Source: Nitrospinaceae bacterium (lineage in GTDB: Bacteria > Nitrospinota > Nitrospinia > Nitrospinales > VA-1). From it: a stretch of 8,336 nucleotides of DNA. The notes under the pieces are model-generated. The model worked only from the letters and a program-made list of their open reading frames with translations. It was not told the origin of the DNA and did no database searches. This document shows positions 1-6,156 of the stretch, in pieces. How positions within the stretch are numbered: position 1 is the first letter of the stretch; each line of letters starts with the position of its first letter. The stretch lies in assembly GCA_029937635.1 (NCBI GenBank), contig JAPYPM010000094.1, positions 1 to 8,336 on the forward strand, written 5' to 3'. Position numbers and translations under genes: made by a program.

Positions 1-2
1 GT

Positions 3-365
3 AGTGAATTGCTTAAGCACCTATATCAGGTAGGAAATTACGGTTTACACAGAGGACATTTCGCTAGCCAATTCCCAGAAACCTCTCGCAGAGTCATATA
101 CTTTATCCCTACTCTGTGGGTTATGTTTATTCTAACCGGGGCATTTTTATCCACTTTATCACACTCAATATACATACTTTACCTAGGAGGTTGGGCCTTC
201 TACTTGGCAACTTTAGCTATCTCTTTGAAACAAATATGCCGTTATGAAAGTACCCTTGTGGCATTTGCTACAATACCTTATATTTTACTATCTCATATAT
301 GGTATGGCATCAAGTTTGTCCAAGGCTTTGCTACTAAAAATTTAAAAAGCAAACTAGGCAGATAA
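3..365 (+). CDS. Glycosyltransferase family 2, C-terminal fragment with membrane segments (5' end outside window)
   Basis: The frame is open to the left edge, so this is the last 120 residues of a longer protein. A TTG at base 9 is not a convincing start. The fragment opens with a Q-x4-YG-x2-R pattern (fragment residues 9-17), followed by a P and a basic patch. This is how the end of the catalytic domain looks in membrane-anchored GT2 enzymes of the ExoA type. Three hydrophobic segments follow, at about residues 31-50, 54-75 and 83-106, then a short basic tail. In that family the enzyme adds a sugar from a nucleotide donor to a lipid-linked acceptor on the cytoplasmic face of the membrane. 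The nucleotide-binding and DxD parts lie outside the window, so the catalytic assignment rests on the C-terminal pattern and on the neighbouring glycosyltransferases. An unrelated small membrane protein is possible but less likely. The next gene starts 46 bases downstream with no visible terminator between them. Confidence 0.68.
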   Translation, partial: SELLKHLYQVGNYGLHRGHFASQFPETSRRVIYFIPTLWVMFILTGAFLSTLSHSIYILYLGGWAFYLATLAISLKQICRYESTLVAFATIPYILLSHIWYGIKFVQGFATKNLKSKLGR

Positions 366-411
366 ATCTTTACTCTCAAGATTTTTCGGCGAACTAGTTT
401 GATATATTTCA

Positions 412-1053
412 GTGTTGCATAAAGTATTAGAAATTAGAAACCTGACAGCTACCGCCTATGTTCTGCGTATAGAAAGAAAAAAAGTATCTTTTAAGGCCGG
501 GCAATGCTTCAACTTAGGGCTCAAAAATAGTGGGGTCAATCGTGAGTATTCCATTTATTCAGGAGAAAATGATAGCTGTTTAGAGTTTCTTGTTAAGGAG
601 ATAAAAGAGGGAATCGTTTCCCCTTCCTTACGCCAAGTGACCTTAGGAGAAGAAATTAATCTGCATGGACCCTACGGATCATTTGTGATTGATCCTATAA
701 AAATAAAACAGGTTAAATTCTATTTCATATGTACCGGCACTGGGATTGCTCCTTTTCATTCATTCATCAGAAGTCACCCAAACCTAGATTATCAAATTAT
801 CAACGGAATTCGTTCCTTAAACGAACGCTACGATTACGATGAATACCATCCCTTAAAAATAACGACTTGTATAAGCCGAGAAAAGTGGGCAGGGTTCCAT
901 GGTAGACTCACTGCCTATCTTCCTGAAATACCAATTGATACTAAAAGTATTTTTTATATTTGCGGAAACCAGAAAATGATACAAGAGGCATATGTAATAC
1001 TTCGCAAAAAAAAAGTTTCAGGAAACCATATTTTCACAGAGGCTTTTTTTTGA
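412..1053 (+). CDS. FAD/NAD(P)-binding oxidoreductase, ferredoxin-NADP reductase family
   Basis: This is a compact two-domain flavoprotein of 213 residues, predicted to pass electrons between NAD(P)H and a one-electron carrier or partner protein in the cytoplasm. The N-terminal FAD-binding barrel carries R44-E-Y-S47, the RxYS motif that holds the flavin, and G86-P-Y-G89. The NAD(P)-binding domain carries G109-T-G-I-A-P114 and C184-G-N-Q-K-M189, the usual CGxxxM-type motif. It ends in EAFF, and aromatic C-termini that stack on the flavin are common in the family. There is no [2Fe-2S] ferredoxin domain, so it is not a full-length dideoxysugar E3 reductase of the AscD type. The GTG at 412 is the chosen start: the frame opens only at 403 after a TGA, and no Shine-Dalgarno is visible. 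An ATT at 406 or TTG at 415 could also serve. It lies in the same tight run as the radical SAM gene 52 bases downstream, which suggests it may reduce that enzyme. Its true partner is not shown by the sequence. Confidence 0.88.
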   Translation: MLHKVLEIRNLTATAYVLRIERKKVSFKAGQCFNLGLKNSGVNREYSIYSGENDSCLEFLVKEIKEGIVSPSLRQVTLGEEINLHGPYGSFVIDPIKIKQVKFYFICTGTGIAPFHSFIRSHPNLDYQIINGIRSLNERYDYDEYHPLKITTCISREKWAGFHGRLTAYLPEIPIDTKSIFYICGNQKMIQEAYVILRKKKVSGNHIFTEAFF

Positions 1054-1105
1054 ACTTTTATTTTAAAGTCGATGTTTACTTACCATGTCTTAAAAAAATT
1101 GTGTT

Positions 1106-2620
1106 ATGAAAATCGCATTCTCCTATCCACCCATTATAAATTCAGATGGCCAAAAGGCCATGGTCTCACAAAATAGAAACGTCCAGTTCTTTATGAAACC
1201 GACGTATCTTTTGCCTATTATTCAAGGGCAAGCAGCAACCTGGCTTCGAGACATGGGCTACAACGTTTTTTGGGATGATGGAAACTCTCAACTCAAAACC
1301 TTTGACTGCTGGTATCTTGACTTAATTGAAGCATCTCCAGATGTAATTATATTTGAGAGTACCACTCCTGTCATGAAGTTTTATTGGAACATAGTAAACA
1401 AAATAAAATCAGACCTTCCACATTGCACAGTTATAATGACAGGTTATCATTCAATGAGAAAACCACAGGAGACCCTTAGAAGAAGCTACGCCGATGTGGT
1501 TTTAAGGAGTAACCACATTGATTTTGTCCTACAAAAATTAATTCCCTACATTGACGAAAATTCTCAATGGAGAGAAAACTGTCCAATAGAAGGTCTTGTT
1601 ATTAGGATTGATGAAAATAATTTTCATGATACAGGAAACTTTAAACAAATTGAAACACTTGATCTCTCACCTGATGTTGATCGCGATTTAGTTCAATGGA
1701 AAAACTACGCCTATGAAAATGGAAACTTCCTGCAGACACCAGGAACCTACGCGACCAGCGTTGTCAGAGACTGTATGTTTGGGAAATGCTCGTTTTGCCG
1801 ATACAATGGGCCCGATTTGACATTTTCAATGAGATCAGTTCAAAAAAGTCTTGATGAGTACCAAAAATTGATCGAGGATTATGGTGCTCGCGAAATATTT
1901 GACGACTCTGGGGTGTGGTATCGAGGGGCTGAAGCCAGAGAATTTGCGCAAGGTATCATCGATCGAGGCCTGAACAAAAAGGATTGTTATTTTGGCTTCA
2001 ACACTCGGTTTGGGTATCTAGAGGAAGATACTATTGCCCTTTTGGCTAAAGCTAACTTCCGTTTTGTTCTTGTGGGCTTAGAAGCTGCTGACGAAGAAAC
2101 CCTCAATCGCCTTAACAAGGGTTACGGGCCAAAAGATTCGGAACAAAATTTAAAGTTATACACCAAATATGGGCTTTTCCCTCACCTAACCATAATGGTC
2201 GGATATTTTTGGCAAACTCGAGAACAGTTGAATACAACTATCGATACTGTAAAACGATTTATGTTTGAAGGCTTAGCCCGAACTCTTCAAGTAACTATAT
2301 GCACTCCCATAGATTTCACGCCATACCATCAAGAGTGCATAGACCAAAAGATGCTTTTAACTAATGATTATGATGATTTTGACATGAGTAAACTTATTGT
2401 CAAAACACCCATTCCCCATAACGACTATTACGATGCGATTCGAAATATTTACGGCATTGCTTTTCACCCAAAATTTATTTTTAAACAAATTCAGTTTCTA
2501 TTTAAGTTCAAGAAAAGAGATTGGCAGTTTTTATTTACTTACGGCATCCGAGCAATTCGGAGAGTAAGACAGCACATTTTCAACCTAACTAAACAACAGA
2601 AAAATAAAGTAATAAAGTAA
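1106..2620 (+). CDS. B12-binding-type radical SAM protein with CX4CX2C cluster motif
   Basis: This 504-residue protein has a Rossmann-like cobalamin-binding-type N-terminal domain (about residues 1-150). It includes the segment with SQNRNVQFF, the PDVIIFES strand and the TGYHSM turn where this group often has GGxH or GDHV. No DxHxxG motif is seen, which is usual for cobalamin-dependent radical SAM proteins. The radical SAM barrel follows (about 210-430). Its cluster cysteines are C223, C228 and C231 in the sequence CMFGKCSFC, spaced CX4CX2C rather than the canonical CX3CX2C. A VGLEAADEETL segment is typical of the later strands of the barrel. The C-terminal tail is strongly basic. Known relatives use SAM, a [4Fe-4S] cluster and often methylcobalamin for methylation or rearrangement at unreactive carbons. 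The substrate is unknown. The setting suggests a sugar, lipid carrier or glycolipid. The ATG start has no Shine-Dalgarno, but the family-like N-terminus (IAFSYPP) begins directly there. Confidence 0.88.
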   Translation: MKIAFSYPPIINSDGQKAMVSQNRNVQFFMKPTYLLPIIQGQAATWLRDMGYNVFWDDGNSQLKTFDCWYLDLIEASPDVIIFESTTPVMKFYWNIVNKIKSDLPHCTVIMTGYHSMRKPQETLRRSYADVVLRSNHIDFVLQKLIPYIDENSQWRENCPIEGLVIRIDENNFHDTGNFKQIETLDLSPDVDRDLVQWKNYAYENGNFLQTPGTYATSVVRDCMFGKCSFCRYNGPDLTFSMRSVQKSLDEYQKLIEDYGAREIFDDSGVWYRGAEAREFAQGIIDRGLNKKDCYFGFNTRFGYLEEDTIALLAKANFRFVLVGLEAADEETLNRLNKGYGPKDSEQNLKLYTKYGLFPHLTIMVGYFWQTREQLNTTIDTVKRFMFEGLARTLQVTICTPIDFTPYHQECIDQKMLLTNDYDDFDMSKLIVKTPIPHNDYYDAIRNIYGIAFHPKFIFKQIQFLFKFKKRDWQFLFTYGIRAIRRVRQHIFNLTKQQKNKVIK

Positions 2621-2657
2621 CTACTCCTATAACTCCTAGATCAAACCAACAACGCTA

Positions 2658-3569
2658 ATGACGCACCCGCTTGTATCAATAGTTATCACTACAAAAAATG
2701 AAGAGAATAATATAGAAAACTGTCTAATCTCTATAACCGAACAGACCTATCCCAATATAGAAGTTATCGTTGTTGACAATAATTCCACTGACAAAACCTT
2801 CGAAATTGCATTAAAGTTCACTGACAAAGTATTTAACAAAGGTCTAGAAAGATCAACACAACGCAACTACGGAATGGTAAAAATTGCTTGTGGAAAATAC
2901 GTTATGTTTTTGGACGCTGACATGATTCTTGGACCTAAGGCAATAGAAGCTTGTGTCTCCATGGTTGAAAATGAAGATTGTGTTGCGCTACATATTCCGG
3001 AGTTCGTTCTAGGAACAAAATATTTTACTCGTGTTCGACGATTTGAACGCTCTTTTTATAATGGTACGGTGGTTGACGGCGCTCGTTTTTTTAAAAAATC
3101 TATTTTTGTTGAAGTGGGCGGATTTGACGAAACAATGAGCGGACCCGAAGACTGGGATATCGATAAAAAAATAAAACAAATTGGAAAAATTGGACTACTC
3201 CCTACTTCTTCAAACTATCTTGGAGAAAATTCGTGGAAGAATAAAAATTTTATTATTAAACGAGGGGTTGATCCTAATGAAAAATGGAATTCTATTTTCC
3301 ACAACGAGTCAGAGTTTGATATAAAAATATATCTTGCTAAAAAAAAGTATTACTCTAAAAGCATAGATAACTACGTTGCAAAGTGGGGAGCAAAAGATCC
3401 TGACGTCCGAAAACAGACTGGAATTTGGTATCGATTTTTCGGTGTTTTTTTAGAAAGAGGAAAGTGGTGGCGTTTATTACAAAAACCTCTCTTGATTCCT
3501 GGAGTCTATTTGCTAAAAATTTTGATAGGACTTAATTTTTTGCGAAGGAATTTTCATAAACTAAGGTAA
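2658..3569 (+). CDS. Glycosyltransferase family 2 (GT-A fold), soluble
   Basis: This 303-residue GT2 enzyme is predicted to transfer a sugar from a nucleotide-sugar donor onto a growing surface glycan at the inner face of the membrane. The N-terminal strand SIVITTKNEE (7-16) is the classic GT2 opening. D40-N-N-S-T-D45 binds the nucleotide. D86-A-D88 is the metal-binding DxD motif. G162-P-E-D165-W-D is the ED segment that normally carries the catalytic base. The region after 200 contains an FHNE turn and a YYSKS helix, a tail arrangement I associate with a GT2 subgroup in uncultured bacteria. The C-terminus is hydrophobic and basic (LLIPGVYLLKILIGLNFLRR) and may sit on the membrane surface rather than span it. 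The gene starts 37 bases after the radical SAM gene with no Shine-Dalgarno and no terminator between them, so co-transcription is likely. Donor and acceptor cannot be read from the sequence. Confidence 0.92.
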   Translation: MTHPLVSIVITTKNEENNIENCLISITEQTYPNIEVIVVDNNSTDKTFEIALKFTDKVFNKGLERSTQRNYGMVKIACGKYVMFLDADMILGPKAIEACVSMVENEDCVALHIPEFVLGTKYFTRVRRFERSFYNGTVVDGARFFKKSIFVEVGGFDETMSGPEDWDIDKKIKQIGKIGLLPTSSNYLGENSWKNKNFIIKRGVDPNEKWNSIFHNESEFDIKIYLAKKKYYSKSIDNYVAKWGAKDPDVRKQTGIWYRFFGVFLERGKWWRLLQKPLLIPGVYLLKILIGLNFLRRNFHKLR

Positions 3570-3813
3570 ACAGGGGGAGTCAATCTTAATAACTTTTATA
3601 GGCTTAATCTTATAGGCACTGAAGCTTATCATGATAACTGTGCATCAACTCATTATACCCGACTCTTAAAAAAAACGGGTGTTTAGTATTATTTTTTTTA
3701 GTGCGTTTTAAAAAGAGTTAAATAGATTTATTTATCAACAAAACCCCTTTAAACACTTAGGATCTATTTGATAAATTTTTTATGGAATTCAATTTTTTGA
3801 GAAAAAATTTTTG
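3570..3813. other. AT-rich intergenic region with several inverted repeats, no gene
   Basis: This is the longest gene-free stretch in the window (244 bases) and probably the boundary between two transcription units. It holds a perfect 12-base palindrome, TTATCATGATAA, at 3626-3637. An imperfect inverted repeat pairs 3661-3677 with 3704-3719 (ACTCTT with AAGAGT, and AAAACG with CGTTTT), with a run of eight T at 3692-3699 between the arms. A 9-base inverted repeat pairs ATTTATCAA at 3730-3738 with TTGATAAAT at 3768-3776, followed by T-rich sequence. TATAGGC also occurs twice near 3597-3617. None forms a textbook terminator, because the T run does not directly follow a stem, but the layout fits a transcription end plus a leader for the next gene. 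No open frame of meaningful length and no clear sigma-70 promoter pair could be seen. Confidence 0.5.
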
Positions 3814-4965
3814 ATGCATAAAAATAAAAAAGGGGTGTTAATTTTAACACCCTTTTTTAGCCCTAACATTGGTGGAGTTGAAACTCACCTTGATAACTTG
3901 GTTTCAATCCTTGATGAACAGGGGTATAGAATATTTGTGCAAACTTACTCGCCCCTCACAACAGAAAATACTTCATGGAAAAAAAATGAGCTCCTTGGAA
4001 ATAATATCCAAATCAATCGCTATAGATGGTTTGGAAAAAACCTATTTCATAATTTGGAAAGTCATCCTTTTTTAGGGTTTTTATATCTCACGCCATATCT
4101 TTTTTTTCGGTCTCTATTATTTATGATTACCAACTCAAAAAAAATAGACGTAATTCATGCCCAAGGACTTAATGCCGGGGCGATTGGTGTCATTTTAAAA
4201 GTCGTTTTTAAAAAACGTCTTATAATAAGTTTGCATTCTATATACACCAATATAGATGACCATGGATTAATCCCTTTTTTAATACGGATGATTCTTAATA
4301 GTGCGCACGTAACTCTTGGTGTCTCAAAAGCTGTGAACCGTCAATTCAACCAAACTGCTATTAAAGTTAGCAGTTTAAAAAAATATAGGTATTGGGTTGA
4401 TCTAAAACACTTCAAACCGATGAATTTAAAAGAATCTAGAAAAAAAATAGGTGTCGATGATCGCTTTACCGTTCTGTTTGTTGGTCGGCTAATCCCGATC
4501 AAAGGAATTAAGTTACTAGTAGAAATTGCTCGAGAATTAGATCAAATTCAATTCTTATTTATTGGGGCAGGTCCTTTGGAGTCTTTTTTAAATAGCGCAT
4601 CTGAACAAAACACCAACATAAAATTTCTTGGGCAAGTTCAAAATTATAATTTGCCAGTTTATTATAATAGTGCTGATGTTTTTTGTATCCCTTCTCAGTA
4701 TGAAGAAGGACTTGGACGGGTAGTAATGGAATCCGTTTCCTGTGGAATTCCTGTAGTAGGGTCTAATCGCGGCGGCATATCAGAAGCCTTAAATAAAACT
4801 ATTTCTATACTATTGGAACCCACCCACGATAATTTAAAAAATACTATCCAAATGCTACACATGGATAAACAAAAACTTATGGCGTTAAAAATGGATTGCA
4901 GAAATTACGCAACAATGAATTATTCCAAACAAAACTTGGACTTGATTACAAGGCACTATGTTTAG
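3814..4965 (+). CDS. Glycosyltransferase family 4 (GT-B fold)
   Basis: This is a retaining GT-B glycosyltransferase of 383 residues, predicted to add a sugar from a nucleotide donor to a lipid-linked glycan. The N-terminal domain opens with LILTPFFSPNIGGVETH (9-25), the glycine-rich acceptor-side loop of GT4 enzymes. The C-terminal donor domain has G224-R225-L-I-P-I-K230-G, whose Arg and Lys normally contact the donor diphosphate, then FIGAGPL and the E298-x7-E306 motif within YEEGLGRVVMES, followed by CGIPVVGSNRGG. The length is normal and the frame is intact. ATG at 3814 is preferred over the TTG immediately before it. Only a weak GAGA-type purine run lies upstream. A strong terminator-like hairpin covers codons 5-15. 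The stop overlaps the start of the next gene by 8 bases, so translation of the two is probably coupled. The linkage formed is unknown. Confidence 0.92.
   Translation: MHKNKKGVLILTPFFSPNIGGVETHLDNLVSILDEQGYRIFVQTYSPLTTENTSWKKNELLGNNIQINRYRWFGKNLFHNLESHPFLGFLYLTPYLFFRSLLFMITNSKKIDVIHAQGLNAGAIGVILKVVFKKRLIISLHSIYTNIDDHGLIPFLIRMILNSAHVTLGVSKAVNRQFNQTAIKVSSLKKYRYWVDLKHFKPMNLKESRKKIGVDDRFTVLFVGRLIPIKGIKLLVEIARELDQIQFLFIGAGPLESFLNSASEQNTNIKFLGQVQNYNLPVYYNSADVFCIPSQYEEGLGRVVMESVSCGIPVVGSNRGGISEALNKTISILLEPTHDNLKNTIQMLHMDKQKLMALKMDCRNYATMNYSKQNLDLITRHYV
3827..3858 (+). promoter_or_regulatory. Terminator-like hairpin inside the 5' end of the GT4 gene
   Basis: The arm GGGTGTTAA (3833-3841) pairs perfectly with TTAACACCC (3844-3852). 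The stem extends outward by a G-T wobble and five A-T pairs into six T at 3853-3858. With a minimal loop the stem has about 14 pairs and ends in the U run expected of a Rho-independent terminator. It lies 13 to 44 bases after the ATG, in sequence that also encodes the conserved KKGVLILTPFF residues. It could act as an attenuator, or limit unwanted transcription when the ribosome is not loaded. Coincidence of codon choice is possible. The run of A on the left makes it look bidirectional. Confidence 0.4.
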
Positions 4966-6079
4966 TCGATTTTTTTTTATTGCTCTAGTAATTTTGATTT
5001 TTATCCAGCTCTACGGGTCTGTATCCTTCGCTAACCCCAAAGACCCGCCGTCCGTGATGCAGACATTAGCATCTCTTGCAAACCTTCGAGAATTCTCTGT
5101 AGATACTGGTGTCTATTTCACGAAACAAAATCCAAATAAGAATAAAATTTTACAAAAAATATTATTAAAATATCGACTCACTGAAGGAATCTTACTTGAT
5201 CAATCAAATCAATCCCGTATTAATTTACTTTCTACAAAGAAACCAATTACTATTCCTAATATTGAAGTAAGAAAAATTCATGCCGCTAAATATCGCATTC
5301 GCATCCATAACGCACGTGGAAACTTTCCTTTAAATTTCAACGAATCTTTTCATCAGGACTGGCGGCTTTACATAGTCCCATGGTCTTATAAGGAAGAGAA
5401 TTTTGATTCTATCAAAACTCAGCACATACTTTCTTCTTATCAGGTTTTTAAAGGTAATGAAGAAACTCAAGTTAGTCTAAAGTCTTTGAAAGGTTTTTTA
5501 AAAAATAATTGGATAACAGATATCGAACAAGACCCACCCTCTTTAACAAACCCTTATCATTTTATCAAAAGGGTAGGCCAGAGCATGTCAGACCAGAAAA
5601 TCCCAAAAACTGGTTTCATTTCTAAAAAGTTTTTTAATACCATCCAAAATGAAAATTTGCCCACAGGTCCAATTTGGGAAACTTGGTTTGCCGGGAATAT
5701 TGCTATGGGTTGTAATTTACAAAGCCAAAATAAACAGAATTGTACGGAGACCAAAACGGATAGTTGGAAGGTAGTAAAGGGCTTTAACAGAAATATTATC
5801 GAATGGCCAAACCTTCTTCACTGGCGTATTAACGCACAAACCAATGGGTGGTGGATCAATTCGGATTTCCTTCGTCACTCTTCTTTTTTAAACAACAATG
5901 AACCTATATTCTACCGACTAAACCCAAATGGGACTCTAAGTTTTGAGCTAGTGATGGAATTTTGGCCACAACGGCTATTTTATATCGGCGGGATTACTAG
6001 CATCACAGTTTTAATCGTCAGTCTGACATTACTGTTCCTTCGCCATTTTCGAAGGAAGCATACATCTGCAGTCAAGTAA
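4958..6079 (+). CDS. Secreted, C-terminally membrane-anchored protein resembling the end domain of large GT-C/YfhO-like membrane proteins
   Basis: The 373-residue protein begins with a likely signal peptide (about 1-26: hydrophobic core FFFIALVILIFIQLYG, cleavage after VSFA). It ends with one membrane segment (about 341-361) and a basic tail, so the bulk should face outside the cytoplasm. The middle is beta-rich and tryptophan-rich. It carries a KYRIRIHNA strand (111-119), F127-N-E-S-F-H-Q-D-W135, LPTGPIWETW ending at W243, NGWWI (296-300) and W336-P-Q-R-L-F-Y-I-G344 just before the membrane segment. From memory, this ordered set matches the extracytoplasmic C-terminal domain of very large multi-membrane glycosyltransferase-like proteins (YfhO or arabinofuranosyltransferase-like) of uncultured bacteria. 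Here the multi-membrane catalytic part is missing. No catalytic residues can be assigned. A role in binding glycan or helping assembly at the outer face is inference. Its start overlaps the GT4 stop by 8 bases, indicating coupled expression. Confidence 0.75.
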   Translation: MFSRFFFIALVILIFIQLYGSVSFANPKDPPSVMQTLASLANLREFSVDTGVYFTKQNPNKNKILQKILLKYRLTEGILLDQSNQSRINLLSTKKPITIPNIEVRKIHAAKYRIRIHNARGNFPLNFNESFHQDWRLYIVPWSYKEENFDSIKTQHILSSYQVFKGNEETQVSLKSLKGFLKNNWITDIEQDPPSLTNPYHFIKRVGQSMSDQKIPKTGFISKKFFNTIQNENLPTGPIWETWFAGNIAMGCNLQSQNKQNCTETKTDSWKVVKGFNRNIIEWPNLLHWRINAQTNGWWINSDFLRHSSFLNNNEPIFYRLNPNGTLSFELVMEFWPQRLFYIGGITSITVLIVSLTLLFLRHFRRKHTSAVK

Positions 6080-6103
6080 AAATTAAAAACGCACTTCATT
6101 TTT

Positions 6104-6109
6104 TATAAT
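6104..6109 (+). promoter_or_regulatory. Possible -10 element (TATAAT)
   Basis: A perfect TATAAT lies 48 bases before the ATG of the second GT4 gene, in the 77-base gap after the secreted-protein gene. The matching -35 position (about 6081-6087) is only AATTAA-like, so the pair is weak. In such AT-rich sequence a chance match is likely. The GT4 gene may simply be read through from upstream. Confidence 0.2.
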
Positions 6110-6140
6110 ATTTTATCTTAAAAATAACATATCAATTGAC

Positions 6141-6145
6141 AAGGA
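6141..6145 (+). promoter_or_regulatory. Shine-Dalgarno AAGGA deciding the start of the second GT4 gene
   Basis: AAGGA lies 11 bases before the ATG at 6157. It falls inside the reading frame if the TTG at 6136 were used as the start, so it supports ATG 6157 instead. It is the only clear Shine-Dalgarno in front of any gene in the window. Confidence 0.5.
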
Positions 6146-6156
6146 CTAAGCGCTCG

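Noticed and set aside
1051..1053. Recoded TGA (alternative code as in some CPR groups)
   Set aside because: The TGA directly follows the expected aromatic C-terminus of the flavoprotein, and no TGA occurs inside any of the real frames, so it is an ordinary stop.
3631..3669. A 12-codon frame (ATG to TAA) in the intergenic region that could be a leader peptide ending in a small ACCCG/CGGGT stem
   Set aside because: There is no ribosome site and no run of a regulatory amino acid. The stem is only 5 pairs with a 14-base loop, and the T run starts 11 bases too late.
3869..4075. Open frame of 68 codons on the + strand
   Set aside because: It is an out-of-frame reading of the first GT4 gene, which carries conserved motifs across the same bases.
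5557..5754. Open frame of 65 codons on the - strand
   Set aside because: It lies wholly within the secreted-protein gene, whose motifs are in the + frame. It has no recognisable domain.
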